From Mucilaginibacter gossypii (GTDB lineage Bacteria; Bacteroidota; Bacteroidia; Sphingobacteriales; Sphingobacteriaceae), in the NCBI RefSeq assembly GCF_900100945.1, contig NZ_FNCG01000010.1:124001-188000 (forward strand): a stretch of DNA of 64,000 nucleotides, read 5' to 3'. Every line of letters begins with the position of its first letter. Positions within the stretch are counted from its first letter, which is position 1. The position numbers and the translations under genes were made by a program. The notes below the pieces were generated by a model. The model worked only from the letters and a program-made list of their open reading frames with translations, was not told the origin of the DNA and did not search any database. Positions 25,646-34,988 of this stretch are shown in pieces.

Positions 25646-28094
25646 AAAAATACTGCCATTGAGCAAGGTGGAAAATGGCGCGATCTTGTCGGCACATGGT
25701 GATATCTCTATTGGTTACGAGATTGACTTGCCGGAAATATTTACGCTGTCGGATCGAGACTATGAAGTATATCACCAGGCTTGGGTAAAGGCAATCCGTT
25801 TATTGCCGGTCGGTTCTATTTTTCATAAACAAGATTGGTGGCTGGAAAGTAGTTTTAATGCAGATTTTGAAAAGGCTGGCAATAGCTTTCTTTCACGAGC
25901 CAGCGAACGTTTCTTTAATGAGCGGGAATGCCTCGAACACCGCTGCTACATCTTTTTAACACAAAAACCAAAGGATCGCAAACTGGCCTCATCGGCCTAC
26001 AGCAACGTGTTGCGCAAAAGCATTGTACCACAACAAACAGTTAACCCGATTTTATTTAAAGATTTTTTAGATAGTGCCGGACAATTCGAGCGGGTACTTT
26101 CGGATAGCGGTTATGTAAAATTGATTCGTCTGTCTGATGATGAATTAGCAGGAAGCCAAGGGCAGGCTGGTGTCATAGAACGCTACCTGATGTTGCAAGG
26201 TAAGGAGGAACCACCTTTAGTGCAGGATATTTATATCAAGGATGAACTTAAGATTGGTAACAATCATTGCGAACTGTATACGCTTTCCGATGTGGAAGAT
26301 TTGCCGCCTTTATGCGGCAGCCGCATAAACTATGATAAATACTCAACTGACCGTACGAAATTCAGTATCGGTTTTGCTTCGCCGCTGGGAAGCCTATTGG
26401 CTTGTAACCACATTTTGAATCAATACCTTTTTATTGAAGACGGACAAAAGACAATTAAACGTTTAGAAGCCAAGAAGCTACGTCTGCAATCCCTTTCAGG
26501 CTATAGCCGAGAAAATGCTATTAGCCGAGATGCTGTCAATGATTTTCTTAACGAGGCTATCGCGGAGCAGCGTTTACCAATCAAGGCACATTTTAACGTA
26601 TTGGCCTGGTCAAATGATATGGCAAAAGTACGCGAGCTGAAAAATTTGGTGGGTTCGGCAATGGCACAAATGGATGCCACGGCAAAACAGGAAACCGCTG
26701 GCGCAGCGCAGATTTGGTTTGCCGGAATGCCGGGAAATGAGGCCGATTTTCCAATGAATGATACGTTCGACACGTTCATCGAGCAGGCGGCTTGCTTTTT
26801 TAATATGGAAAGCAATTACCGCGACAGTATCAGCCCCTTTGGTATCCGTTTAGGTGACCGCTTAACAGGTAAGCCGGTGCATGTAGATATTTCAGACGAG
26901 CCGATGAGGCTGGGTTTTACTACCAATCGTAACAAATTCATCTTAGGCCCTTCTGGTTCAGGGAAATCATTTTTTACTAATCACCTGGTTCGCTCTTACT
27001 ATGAACAGGGCGCGCACGTAGTGTTGGTCGATGTTGGCCATAGCTACAAGGGCTTATGCGAACTCGTAGACGGTTACTACTTCACTTATTCGGACGCATC
27101 ACCGATCAGTTTTAACCCGTTCTACCTGACCGATGACGATGTGCTGGATACCGAAAAGAAAGAGAGTATCAAGACATTGCTTTTAGCTCTCTGGAAAAAG
27201 GATGATGAGCATTTTAAACGTTCGGAATATGTGGCGCTATCGAATGCGTTGACCGGCTATTTCGATCATCTTTCTTTGCACCCCGACATCTTTCCCTGCT
27301 TTAATACTTTCTACGAATACTTGATGGAAGTGTACCTACAAGTACTGGAAGACGGTAAGGTAAAGGAAAAAGATTTCGATGTGGCCAATTTCCTGTACGT
27401 GCTCAATCCTTACTACCGGGGCGGTGAATTTGATTATCTATTGAACGCTACCGAAAACCTTGACCTGCTGCACGAACGATTTATTGTCTTTGAAATTGAT
27501 GCTATCAAGGACCACCCGATCTTGTTTCCGGTAGTGACGCTCATCTTAATGGAAATGTTTATCAGCAAGATGCGTAAGCTCAAGGGTATTCGTAAACTGT
27601 TGCTGATCGAGGAATGCTGGAAAGCGATTGCCAAAGACGGGATGGCCGAATACATTAAATATTTGTTCAAAACGGTTCGTAAATTCTTTGGCGAGGCTAT
27701 CGTGGTTACGCAGGAAGTGGAGGACATCATCTCATCGCCCATCGTTAAGCAGGCCATTATCAATAACTCCGATTGCAAGATATTGCTCGATCAGAGTAAG
27801 TACCAGAACAAATTCGATGCGATACAGGAGTTGTTGGGTCTGACCGAAAAGGAAAAAGCGCAAATACTCTCGATGAACCGGGCCAATGACCCGAAACGGA
27901 AATATAAAGAGGTTTTTATCAGTTTGGGCGGCCAGTACTCCAAAGTTTACCGAACCGAGGTGAGCCTGATGGAATACCTGGCCTATACCACCGAAGAGAC
28001 CGAAAAGGTAAAAGTTCAGCAATACGCGAAAAAGTATGGCAGCATTCAAAAAGGTATCGCGATGCTGGCTATTGAGTTAACCACTAAAAATTAA
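25629..28094 (+). CDS. traG: TraG conjugation ATPase (VirB4 family)
   Basis: The frame is open from 25554, but the ATG at 25629 yields MEITLEKILPLSKVENGAIL, the conserved TraG start (821 residues). It has a Walker A LGPSGSGKSFFTNHL (near 440) and Walker B KLLLIEECWKAIA (near 656), plus the VirB4-like RKFFGEAIVVTQEVEDI. It powers assembly of the mating channel at the inner membrane. It overlaps traF by 17 bases. Length is normal for the family. Confidence 0.95.
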   Translation: MEITLEKILPLSKVENGAILSAHGDISIGYEIDLPEIFTLSDRDYEVYHQAWVKAIRLLPVGSIFHKQDWWLESSFNADFEKAGNSFLSRASERFFNERECLEHRCYIFLTQKPKDRKLASSAYSNVLRKSIVPQQTVNPILFKDFLDSAGQFERVLSDSGYVKLIRLSDDELAGSQGQAGVIERYLMLQGKEEPPLVQDIYIKDELKIGNNHCELYTLSDVEDLPPLCGSRINYDKYSTDRTKFSIGFASPLGSLLACNHILNQYLFIEDGQKTIKRLEAKKLRLQSLSGYSRENAISRDAVNDFLNEAIAEQRLPIKAHFNVLAWSNDMAKVRELKNLVGSAMAQMDATAKQETAGAAQIWFAGMPGNEADFPMNDTFDTFIEQAACFFNMESNYRDSISPFGIRLGDRLTGKPVHVDISDEPMRLGFTTNRNKFILGPSGSGKSFFTNHLVRSYYEQGAHVVLVDVGHSYKGLCELVDGYYFTYSDASPISFNPFYLTDDDVLDTEKKESIKTLLLALWKKDDEHFKRSEYVALSNALTGYFDHLSLHPDIFPCFNTFYEYLMEVYLQVLEDGKVKEKDFDVANFLYVLNPYYRGGEFDYLLNATENLDLLHERFIVFEIDAIKDHPILFPVVTLILMEMFISKMRKLKGIRKLLLIEECWKAIAKDGMAEYIKYLFKTVRKFFGEAIVVTQEVEDIISSPIVKQAIINNSDCKILLDQSKYQNKFDAIQELLGLTEKEKAQILSMNRANDPKRKYKEVFISLGGQYSKVYRTEVSLMEYLAYTTEETEKVKVQQYAKKYGSIQKGIAMLAIELTTKN

Positions 28095-28099
28095 CTAAA

Positions 28100-28477
28100 A
28101 TGAAGCAGTATTTCAAATTTTTCATGTTATGCGGCATAGCTTTTATAGCGGCCTGTCATAGTAAGAGTGCAAAAGTTCAATTATTCATCGATGGGATTTA
28201 TGTCAACCATGCACAGAGTGAATATAGTATTGCAGATGATACACTGGTGTTCACCCATACGGATAATCAGCATTACCTCATCAAACGCAATACTGGCTAC
28301 CAAGCCATTCGGAACGGTAAGCTGTTATCTAAAAAGCATAAACTTGAAAAGGTCGAGGGCGATTATGATAGTGCTACGGAACTACTCAACGAGACGAATA
28401 CAGGACGAGTGTTCCGCTTTGACCCGGATAAGGGTATTTTAATGCTGAAACAGGCCGTTTATCGCAAGATCAACTAA
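28100..28477 (+). CDS. Small lipoprotein of the transfer operon
   Basis: 125 residues with a lipobox (FFMLCGIAFIAACHSKS; likely lipidated Cys in AAC) and then a compact beta-rich domain (VQLFIDGIYVNHAQSEYSI, DDTLVFTHTDNQHYLI, GRVFRFDPDKGILML). It lies 5 bases after traG. Short lipoproteins at this position are common in Bacteroidetes conjugative elements; some act as VirB7-like stabilisers or in surface exclusion. Function not demonstrated. Confidence 0.8.
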   Translation: MKQYFKFFMLCGIAFIAACHSKSAKVQLFIDGIYVNHAQSEYSIADDTLVFTHTDNQHYLIKRNTGYQAIRNGKLLSKKHKLEKVEGDYDSATELLNETNTGRVFRFDPDKGILMLKQAVYRKIN

Positions 28478-28540
28478 CAGAATTATTCATCACACAAAAA
28501 TATTGAGGTGCCGCATCAAGTGGCGCTAAAGGAGGTTATT

Positions 28541-29242
28541 GTGTCCAAGCTTTTAAAATTTATGAAAACCTATATGGTGATTCTGCCGCTCTCTTCAGCT
28601 ACCATACTGGTCTCTCTGCCTCAAGGTGCCGATGCGCAATTTGTTGTCGGCTCGGTCATTTCTTCGACCGTGGGCAGGGTGATCAGGGCCATAGACCTGG
28701 AAGTGCAGCGATTGCAAAATCAAACGATCTGGCTCCAAAATGCACAAAAGGCGTTGGAAAACCAGTTATCCAAACTGAAGCTAGCGGAAATATCCGACCA
28801 GACCCAAAAACAAAAAGATCTTTTTGATAACTATTACAAGGAGCTGCAAACGGTCAAATCGGTGATTGCCTACTACGAGCGCGTCAAGGATATGACGGAA
28901 AAGCAGGCTGCATTGGTGAGCCAGTACAACCACGCCTGGAATCTGCTTAAAACAGATTCCCATTTTTCAGCGGATGAGCTTTCCTATATGCAAAAGGTGT
29001 ACTCCGGCATACTGGAGGAGAGCGTTAAAAACCTGGATGAGATATTGGTGGTTATCAACTCTTTTAAAACGCAGATGACCGATGCCAAGCGGCTGCAACT
29101 GATCGACAAGGCTGCAGACCGGGTGGATACGAATTGCATCGACCTCAAAACGTTCAACAATCAGAACTACACGCTTAGTATACAGCGAGCTAATAGCGAG
29201 AACGAGGTATTTACTTTAAAGAAGTATTATGGCATCGATTAA
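28541..29242 (+). CDS. traI: Conjugal transfer protein TraI-like (DUF4141 type)
   Basis: The frame opens at a GTG (28508), but an in-frame GTG at 28541 is preceded by AAAGGAGG with a 5-base spacer, a full Shine-Dalgarno sequence that is rare in Bacteroidota, so I prefer it (233 residues). A third option is ATG at 28562. The signal peptide ends near VSLPQGADAQ. The mature part is a long coiled-coil-like helix (QRLQNQTIWLQNAQKALENQL, YYKELQTVKSVIAYYERV) as in TraI/VirB5-like channel proteins. It overlaps the next gene by 14 bases. Confidence 0.8.
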   Translation: MSKLLKFMKTYMVILPLSSATILVSLPQGADAQFVVGSVISSTVGRVIRAIDLEVQRLQNQTIWLQNAQKALENQLSKLKLAEISDQTQKQKDLFDNYYKELQTVKSVIAYYERVKDMTEKQAALVSQYNHAWNLLKTDSHFSADELSYMQKVYSGILEESVKNLDEILVVINSFKTQMTDAKRLQLIDKAADRVDTNCIDLKTFNNQNYTLSIQRANSENEVFTLKKYYGID

Positions 29243-29885
29243 CCGAAAAATATTAAGTGGTTGGCTGATCTGCTTTAGTTTTTGTGCTTTTAGCTTTCAC
29301 GATGCTAACGCGCAAACTTTTGCCGAATGGTTTCAGCAAAAGAAAACGCAGATCAAATACCTGACCGAACAGATCGCGGCGCTTGAGCAATATAGTAGTT
29401 ATGTGAAGCAAGGCTACCGAATCGCGCAGAGCGGTTGGGGCGGCGTCAGCAATTGGCTGAAAGGTGAATTTAATTTGCATTCAACCTATTATAATTCGCT
29501 AAGAACGGTTAACCTGGTCATTAAAAATGATCCGAAGGCAGACAGCATCATTACTTATGCTCAACGTATTCCGCTGCAATTTGACCTCATGGATAGCTTA
29601 TCCGCAATAGATGATGATACCCGGAACTATATCGGCAAAGTAAAAGCGGCGGTATTGCTTGAAACTGACAAAGACTTATCCGAATTGCAATTGGTGATGA
29701 CCGACGGCAAACTGGAGATGAGCGATGATGAGCGTATCGAACGGTTAGATGGTATTTATCAGCGTGTCCGGGATAAGTTGGGATTTAGCATGGCCTTTTG
29801 CAATGGCGCGCGTATGCTCATTATCCAGCGCAATAACTCATTGAATGATTTAAACACTTTAAGGCGCCTATATGAAATTAATTAA
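29229..29885 (+). CDS. TraI-paralogous periplasmic protein A
   Basis: 218 residues with a signal peptide (GWLICFSFCAFSFHDANAQ) and helical coil (EQIAALEQYSSYVKQGYRIAQSG). The end reads MSDDERIERLDGIYQRVRDKLGF, then ARMLIIQRNNSLNDLNTLRRLYEIN. The next gene has the same SDDER-IDRIY-KL-F-LLLQR-LK-LY series, so the two are tandem paralogues, and both resemble the TraI-like gene upstream. They are sometimes annotated as TerB-like, which I consider unsupported. It overlaps both neighbours by 14 bases. Probably a mating-channel accessory. Confidence 0.75.
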   Translation: MASINRKILSGWLICFSFCAFSFHDANAQTFAEWFQQKKTQIKYLTEQIAALEQYSSYVKQGYRIAQSGWGGVSNWLKGEFNLHSTYYNSLRTVNLVIKNDPKADSIITYAQRIPLQFDLMDSLSAIDDDTRNYIGKVKAAVLLETDKDLSELQLVMTDGKLEMSDDERIERLDGIYQRVRDKLGFSMAFCNGARMLIIQRNNSLNDLNTLRRLYEIN

Positions 29886-30516
29886 AAAACTCATTGGGCT
29901 GGTTTGCTTCCTACTTTGCGCTTTCAGCTTTAGGCATGCCGCCGCCCAGGTGTCTACAGGGCAGGATATGCAACAATTGCTATATGACATTGAGAAGCTG
30001 ACACAGTTCAAGGCCATTCTATCCGATATGCAGCAGGGCTATAGTATACTGACCCAAGGCTATCAGCAGGTAAAAAGTTTAGCCCAAGGTAATTTCAACC
30101 TGCATTCGGTATTTCTCAATGGCTTATTAGCAGTCAATCCCGAAGTAGCTAAATATGCGCGTGTGGCAGATATTATTACTGATGAGGCCAGCATTATTAC
30201 CGAGTACAAAAAGGCTTATTGGCAATTTCAGAACAGCGGCGGATTTAATGCCGATGAACTGGCTTATCTGTCGCGGGTCTATGCGCAGCTCACGAATGCA
30301 GCACTAAATGATGTGAACGAACTGGCCAACATCATCACCGCCTCGAAATTACGCATGAGTGATGATGAAAGACTGTCGGCCATCGACCGTATCTACGCGG
30401 CAAGCAGTGATAAATTGAGCTTCCTAAGAGATTTTAATCGGCGCACAAATGTGCTGTTGCTGCAAAGGCAAGCCGAACAAAATGAGGTCAATAACTTAAA
30501 ATCCCTCTACCCATGA
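29872..30516 (+). CDS. TraI-paralogous periplasmic protein B
   Basis: 214 residues, signal peptide (LVCFLLCAFSFRHAAAQ), then QQLLYDIEKLTQFKAILSDM and MSDDERLSAIDRIYAASSDKLSF with NVLLLQRQAEQNEVNNLKSLYP at the C-terminus. It is the second of two tandem paralogues (see previous gene) and overlaps traJ by 4 bases. The FNLHSVFLNGL segment matches FNLHSTYYNSL of paralogue A, which shows the relation clearly. Role in transfer inferred only from operon position. Confidence 0.75.
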   Translation: MKLIKKLIGLVCFLLCAFSFRHAAAQVSTGQDMQQLLYDIEKLTQFKAILSDMQQGYSILTQGYQQVKSLAQGNFNLHSVFLNGLLAVNPEVAKYARVADIITDEASIITEYKKAYWQFQNSGGFNADELAYLSRVYAQLTNAALNDVNELANIITASKLRMSDDERLSAIDRIYAASSDKLSFLRDFNRRTNVLLLQRQAEQNEVNNLKSLYP

Positions 30517-31703
30517 AAAAGTACATCTATATCAGTGGGGCGGCTATGGTATTACTATTGCTACCCGCTTTAAGCCAAGCACAGGATATCACCACCAGTT
30601 TGAATGGGATGCAGCCGGTATTGAATAAGGTTTATGACCAGATGATACCGCTGTGCAGTAACCTGATCGATGCGGGCCGTGGTATCGCTGGTTTTGCTGC
30701 ATTATGGTGTATAGCTTCCCGAGTTTGGAAACAAATCGCGCGTGCCGAAGCAATTGACTTTTATCCACTATTGCGCCCGTTCGCTCTGGGTATGGCTATT
30801 CTAATGTTTCCGGCAGTTATAGCACTCATGAACGGCATTATGCAGCCCATTGTTTCTGCGACTGGCGCAATGGTGACCAATTCGGACAACAGCATCGCAT
30901 TGCTGCTCAAACAAAAGGAAGATGCCATCAAGCATAGTTCCAGTTATCAAATGTATATCGGCGATGACGGGAACGGCGACCGGCAGACCTGGTACAAATA
31001 CACGCATCCCGATGATCCAAATGATCAGAACGAGGGTACTTTCTCCGGTTTAGGCAATGATGTGAAATTCTGGATGGATAAACAGGCCTATAACTTTAAG
31101 AACAATATCAAGCAATGGATGTCAGAAGTCTTACAGGTATTGTATGCGGCGGCGATTCTTTGTATCAATGTGATTCGGACGTTTTACCTGATTGTGTTGG
31201 CAATACTCGGCCCACTGGTATTTGGCTTTGCCGTTTTCGACGGCTTGCAGCACACGCTGACACAATGGATCGCCAGGTACATCAATATCTTTTTATGGCT
31301 GCCGATTGCGAACATCTTCGGCTCGATCATCGGGCAGGTGCAGCAAGAAATGATCAAGCTGGACATTTCGCAAATTCAAAGTTCAGGCGATACTTTCTTT
31401 AGTCAGGCCGATTTAGCTTATCTCATATTTCTCTGCATTGGTATTGTCGGGTACTTCTCCGTGCCGAGTGTCGCCAATTACGTGATCCATGCACATGGCG
31501 GAAATGGATTACTCAATAATGTCACCCGGCTAACACAAAGCGTCACCACTACCACAGTTAATGCCGGTGTCACTGGCGCGGGTATAGCGGGTGAGCGTTT
31601 TGAGCAGGCCCGCAGCAATATCCTGAATGCACCCGCTGATTTTATGGAGGGTTACCGGGGGAGCGGAAGCAATCATCAAAAAAATAAACTGGAGGGTAAG
31701 TGA
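30513..31703 (+). CDS. traJ: Conjugative transposon protein TraJ
   Basis: 396 residues with a signal peptide (AAMVLLLLPALSQAQ) and about six membrane helices (GIAGFAALWCIASRVW, FALGMAILMFPAVIALMNGIM, VLYAAAILCINVIRTFYLIVLAILGPLVFGF, ADLAYLIFLCIGIVGYFSV). The PSVANYVIHAHGGNGLL segment is characteristic of the TraJ/VirB6-like group. It is the polytopic inner-membrane part of the channel. Its stop codon overlaps the traK start (TGATG). Confidence 0.9.
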   Translation: MKKYIYISGAAMVLLLLPALSQAQDITTSLNGMQPVLNKVYDQMIPLCSNLIDAGRGIAGFAALWCIASRVWKQIARAEAIDFYPLLRPFALGMAILMFPAVIALMNGIMQPIVSATGAMVTNSDNSIALLLKQKEDAIKHSSSYQMYIGDDGNGDRQTWYKYTHPDDPNDQNEGTFSGLGNDVKFWMDKQAYNFKNNIKQWMSEVLQVLYAAAILCINVIRTFYLIVLAILGPLVFGFAVFDGLQHTLTQWIARYINIFLWLPIANIFGSIIGQVQQEMIKLDISQIQSSGDTFFSQADLAYLIFLCIGIVGYFSVPSVANYVIHAHGGNGLLNNVTRLTQSVTTTTVNAGVTGAGIAGERFEQARSNILNAPADFMEGYRGSGSNHQKNKLEGK

Positions 31704-32332
31704 TGGCGTTTACACATTTCAAAAATATAGACACGGCTTTTAAACATGTGAGGCTGTTCAGCTTTTTGCTGATCGCAGCGAATGTGCTGATCTGCGGGTT
31801 CTGCATTTATAAAAGTTATGATATAGTTGACCGTGCGCAGAACCGGGTACACATCCTGTATAACGGCAAGGTACTGGCAGCTTTTGCCTCGGGTCGGAAA
31901 ACCAATTTGCCAGTGGAGCTACGCGATCATATCAAAACCTTTCACGAGGACTTCTTTACGCTGGTACCGGATGATAAGCAGATCGCGGTGAACATCGATC
32001 AGGCACTTTACCTGGCAGATAACAGCGCAAAGACAGCTTATGATAACTTGAAGGAGGCCGGTTATTTCAATAACCTGGTTTCGGCCAATATCAATCAGCA
32101 GATCAAAGTAGACAGCATTCAGCTCGATCTCAATCATTATCCCTACGGATTTACCTGTTACGCTACAGAGAAACTGGTCAGGAGTACTTCGACGACGACC
32201 CGCAGGCTGATTACACAGGGTAAGGTCAGCGATCTGAAAACGGAGACGGATAATAATCCGCACGGCTTCCTGATCCAGCAGTGGCAAATCCTGCAAAACA
32301 ATGATGAACAGGTTAAAGCAAATCAGCCATGA
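31703..32332 (+). CDS. traK: Conjugative transposon protein TraK
   Basis: 209 residues from the ATG at 31703, which shares a base with the traJ stop (TGATG). One N-terminal membrane helix (LFSFLLIAANVLICGFCIY) is followed by a periplasmic domain with VHILYNGKVLAAFASGRK and LDLNHYPYGFTCYATEKLVR, TraK/VirB8-like features. It anchors the channel on the periplasmic side of the inner membrane. It overlaps the TraL-like gene by 4 bases. Confidence 0.9.
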   Translation: MAFTHFKNIDTAFKHVRLFSFLLIAANVLICGFCIYKSYDIVDRAQNRVHILYNGKVLAAFASGRKTNLPVELRDHIKTFHEDFFTLVPDDKQIAVNIDQALYLADNSAKTAYDNLKEAGYFNNLVSANINQQIKVDSIQLDLNHYPYGFTCYATEKLVRSTSTTTRRLITQGKVSDLKTETDNNPHGFLIQQWQILQNNDEQVKANQP

Positions 32333-32553
32333 GGTTATTTAAAAGAAGAATTAACCACGACAGTCAGCCTGCGGAATGGTTGGTAGACCTACGGAGTGGT
32401 TTGGATAAACGGCAGCGAAAAATGGCGAAATTCTTAGGGCGCCGAACACAATACTGGAACCGGAGTTCCTGGCTGACTGCGCTGGCGCTGTTTATCCTAC
32501 TCTTCGGCGGTTGCTGTCTGCTCTTGTGTATTAAAGCATTCATTCATTTCTAA
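32329..32553 (+). CDS. TraL-like small membrane protein
   Basis: 74 residues: a basic cytoplasmic head (RLFKRRINHDSQPAEWLVD, KRQRKMAKFLGRRTQYWN) and one C-terminal membrane helix (LTALALFILLFGGCCLLLCI). It sits between traK and traM where TraL is expected and overlaps traK by 4 bases. Sequence is too short for a firm family match, so the name rests on order and topology. Confidence 0.7.
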   Translation: MRLFKRRINHDSQPAEWLVDLRSGLDKRQRKMAKFLGRRTQYWNRSSWLTALALFILLFGGCCLLLCIKAFIHF

Positions 32554-32566
32554 CAAACGACATTTT

Positions 32567-33634
32567 ATGACAACACCAGAAAAAAGAAAACTCATCATGC
32601 TGTTGGTGATGCCGGTGTTCGTGTTCTTGTTTTCTGCTTTGGGCTTTTACGCCCTGGGCGGCGGACGAGGCTCGACTACAGCACAATCGGCAGCAACGCA
32701 GCCCGGCATCAATACGGCCTTACCGGGTGCACAACTGCAAAAGGGAGACCCAACGGATAAATTGAGTGCCTATGACCGGGCGCAGCGCGATAGTGCAGCG
32801 GACAGATCGCATTCGGCAGCCGGAGCCTTTGCGGCATTGGGCTGGGATACAGCGAAATTTAATAAACCGGCCGGTTCGGCTGAAGCAAACGAGGTCAAAA
32901 TCAACGAACGCTTGGCGGCTATAAACCGGCAAATCAGCCAACCGCCGCAGCAGGTTAAGCAGCTAACGAACACTGGTAGTTCGGATAACAGCCAAGCCGA
33001 ACAATTGAAGCAATTGGAAAAATTGCTGAAGGAAAAACAAAATGAGGCTAATGCGCCCGATCCGCAGATGGCGCAACTAAGTGGTATGCTGGATAAGATC
33101 AAAGAAATTCAAAATCCGGGTTTGGTTTCGGACAAACTGAAAAGGGAAGCTGCAAATAAAAAATCGGACAGCGCTTTTAAGGCGATACCAGCAATTATCG
33201 ATGGCAATCAGAAAATATTGACTGGAGGCGTCGTGCGGTTATTGCTGGCGGATACCGTGCGCATTGATGGTATGCTATTGCAAAAAGGTCAATCATTGTC
33301 AGGTTCATGCTCGATCACCAATCAGAGGCTGCTACTGGAAATCAAAAACATTCGTTTAGGCACTTCGATCATCCCCGTAAATCTCACCGTGTTTTCGCTG
33401 GACGGCATGGCGGGCATAGCGGCGCCTGAAGCGGAACTCAGCGAGGCCGCCGGGCAGGGGACAAACGGTGCGCTGGAAAGCATGCAATTCCTGTCAGCGG
33501 ACTACTCGCTCGGTACACAAGCGGCGACGGCGGGTATCTCGGCGGCAAAAGGATTACTCGGCAAGAAAGCGCGACGCATACGGGTGAAACTGCATGGCGG
33601 CCAGCAGGTGCTGTTGAGGGTCAATAAATCTTAG
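32567..33634 (+). CDS. traM: Conjugative transposon protein TraM
   Basis: 355 residues: a membrane helix (KLIMLLVMPVFVFLFSALGF), a Gln/Ser/Asp-rich spacer (about 30-185), and a VirB10-like C-terminal barrel (VRLLLADTVRIDGMLLQ, KGQSLSGSCSITNQRLLLEIK, IIPVNLTVFSLDGMAG). It spans the envelope and forms the outer-membrane ring together with TraN. No TraN gene follows, which is unusual. The gene ends 2 bases before the next. Confidence 0.9.
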   Translation: MTTPEKRKLIMLLVMPVFVFLFSALGFYALGGGRGSTTAQSAATQPGINTALPGAQLQKGDPTDKLSAYDRAQRDSAADRSHSAAGAFAALGWDTAKFNKPAGSAEANEVKINERLAAINRQISQPPQQVKQLTNTGSSDNSQAEQLKQLEKLLKEKQNEANAPDPQMAQLSGMLDKIKEIQNPGLVSDKLKREAANKKSDSAFKAIPAIIDGNQKILTGGVVRLLLADTVRIDGMLLQKGQSLSGSCSITNQRLLLEIKNIRLGTSIIPVNLTVFSLDGMAGIAAPEAELSEAAGQGTNGALESMQFLSADYSLGTQAATAGISAAKGLLGKKARRIRVKLHGGQQVLLRVNKS

Positions 33635-33636
33635 TC

Positions 33637-34911
33637 ATGCAACTGGAAACGAAATACGCCGGGGAGATCATTGCCATGCTGGAGGAGGCGCAGGATGTAG
33701 GCATCAATCATGTGGTGTTTCCACTGGTGCCAACGGCAGCGGAACTGAAGCCGCAGCATTTCGTGTTTTTCGACACGTTGGGTTATGCGATGGAATACCT
33801 GGAATCGAAAGCGCCGTACTATGAGCCGCGTGGGCCAGGGCAAATGCATGAGATACATTACCGGCGTGTCGATGCTTTGCTCGACGAACTGAAACAAGCC
33901 AATTCATTAAAAAACGTAAAAGATATGAATTACAACAATCTGGAGAATCTAAAGGAAGAATTGACCAAACTGGGATTTGGTAAGAAAGTCGCGGAAGACA
34001 TGCAAAAGCAAATGGAACGCGGTGTAAGTGATTTTACGATACATGATCGTGTGCTGGGTAACAAAGGGCAGATCGATATGACGCTGAGCTTTAAGCAATC
34101 GGGCCAATCCGAAAATTATTACCTGAATAAGTACGATGTGCGCCTGCTAAATGGTAAGCCATTGGCCGAGGGTGAAAAATACATGGTTATTCGCCCGAAC
34201 GAAAAGGAACCCGGCAAAAACGATGTAAAGTCTTTTGATAAGGTTGAGGACGCTTTAACTTTCTTTAAGGCGCAGTTTGGCGACGCGGTATTGGCTATCG
34301 GTAAAGACCCTGCCCATAAAACCGAACTGGCGAAAATGCAAGAAGGCAACGTGAATTATATCGAAAAGGACTTTAATCGCACTTACCGCAACCCGGGTAT
34401 CAGCCAAACTATTTACGTGGAACGCGGTAAGGGATTTACCGCCGAACAGTCGGCCAATATGATCCAGGGGCGGGCGGTATTTCGTGATGATTTGTTAAAG
34501 TTGGGTGGCGAACCCTACCAGGCTTGGGTTAAATTAGATCTGGATAGTCAGAAAGATCGCCACCATAATTTCCAGACATTACAATATCATGTGCCAACCT
34601 ATGGCTTTATCCTGGAAAACACGCTGAACAAGTTCAATATTAAAGAGCTGAATGATGAAAAGCAACATGAACAATTGATCAAATCTGTCGAAAACGGTAA
34701 CCGCCCGCTGGTAACCGTGAGCAAGGATGGCCAGGAAAGTAAGCTGTACATGGAAGTTTCACCGCGTTATAGCCAACTGAATTTCTTCCGTGAGGACGGT
34801 AAACCGGAAAAACGCGAACAGTTCCTGAAGGAGCCGGCCAAAGATCATAAGCTGGAAGTGAGCAAGGATAAGAGTCAAGCCAAAACCCAAGAACAGGGCA
34901 TGGCAGTTTAA
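33637..34911 (+). CDS. Hypothetical transfer-region protein, DUF3945-like C-terminus
   Basis: 424 residues in two parts. Residues 1-95 (TKYAGEIIAMLEEAQDVGIN, QHFVFFDTLGYAMEYLESK) form a small alpha/beta unit. From about 97, MNYNNLENLKEELTKLGFGKK and the following NYYLNKYDVRLL, YMVIRPNEKEPG are close to DUF3945/DUF4099-type proteins of Bacteroidetes conjugative elements. No signal peptide. An internal ATG near residue 97 may mark a former separate gene, i.e. a fusion. It occupies the place where traN would lie but has none of its features. Function unknown. Confidence 0.7.
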   Translation: MQLETKYAGEIIAMLEEAQDVGINHVVFPLVPTAAELKPQHFVFFDTLGYAMEYLESKAPYYEPRGPGQMHEIHYRRVDALLDELKQANSLKNVKDMNYNNLENLKEELTKLGFGKKVAEDMQKQMERGVSDFTIHDRVLGNKGQIDMTLSFKQSGQSENYYLNKYDVRLLNGKPLAEGEKYMVIRPNEKEPGKNDVKSFDKVEDALTFFKAQFGDAVLAIGKDPAHKTELAKMQEGNVNYIEKDFNRTYRNPGISQTIYVERGKGFTAEQSANMIQGRAVFRDDLLKLGGEPYQAWVKLDLDSQKDRHHNFQTLQYHVPTYGFILENTLNKFNIKELNDEKQHEQLIKSVENGNRPLVTVSKDGQESKLYMEVSPRYSQLNFFREDGKPEKREQFLKEPAKDHKLEVSKDKSQAKTQEQGMAV

Positions 34912-34988
34912 GTGGCTTGTTTATCTTTGCTGCCTTATTTATTGAAAAACATTTATTTACATCATTATTAATTTAAATTTAAAAGACT

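Noticed and set aside
29229..30516. TerB-like tellurite resistance assignment for the tandem paralogues
   Set aside because: Signal peptides, coil-rich sequence and operon position fit mating-channel proteins better.
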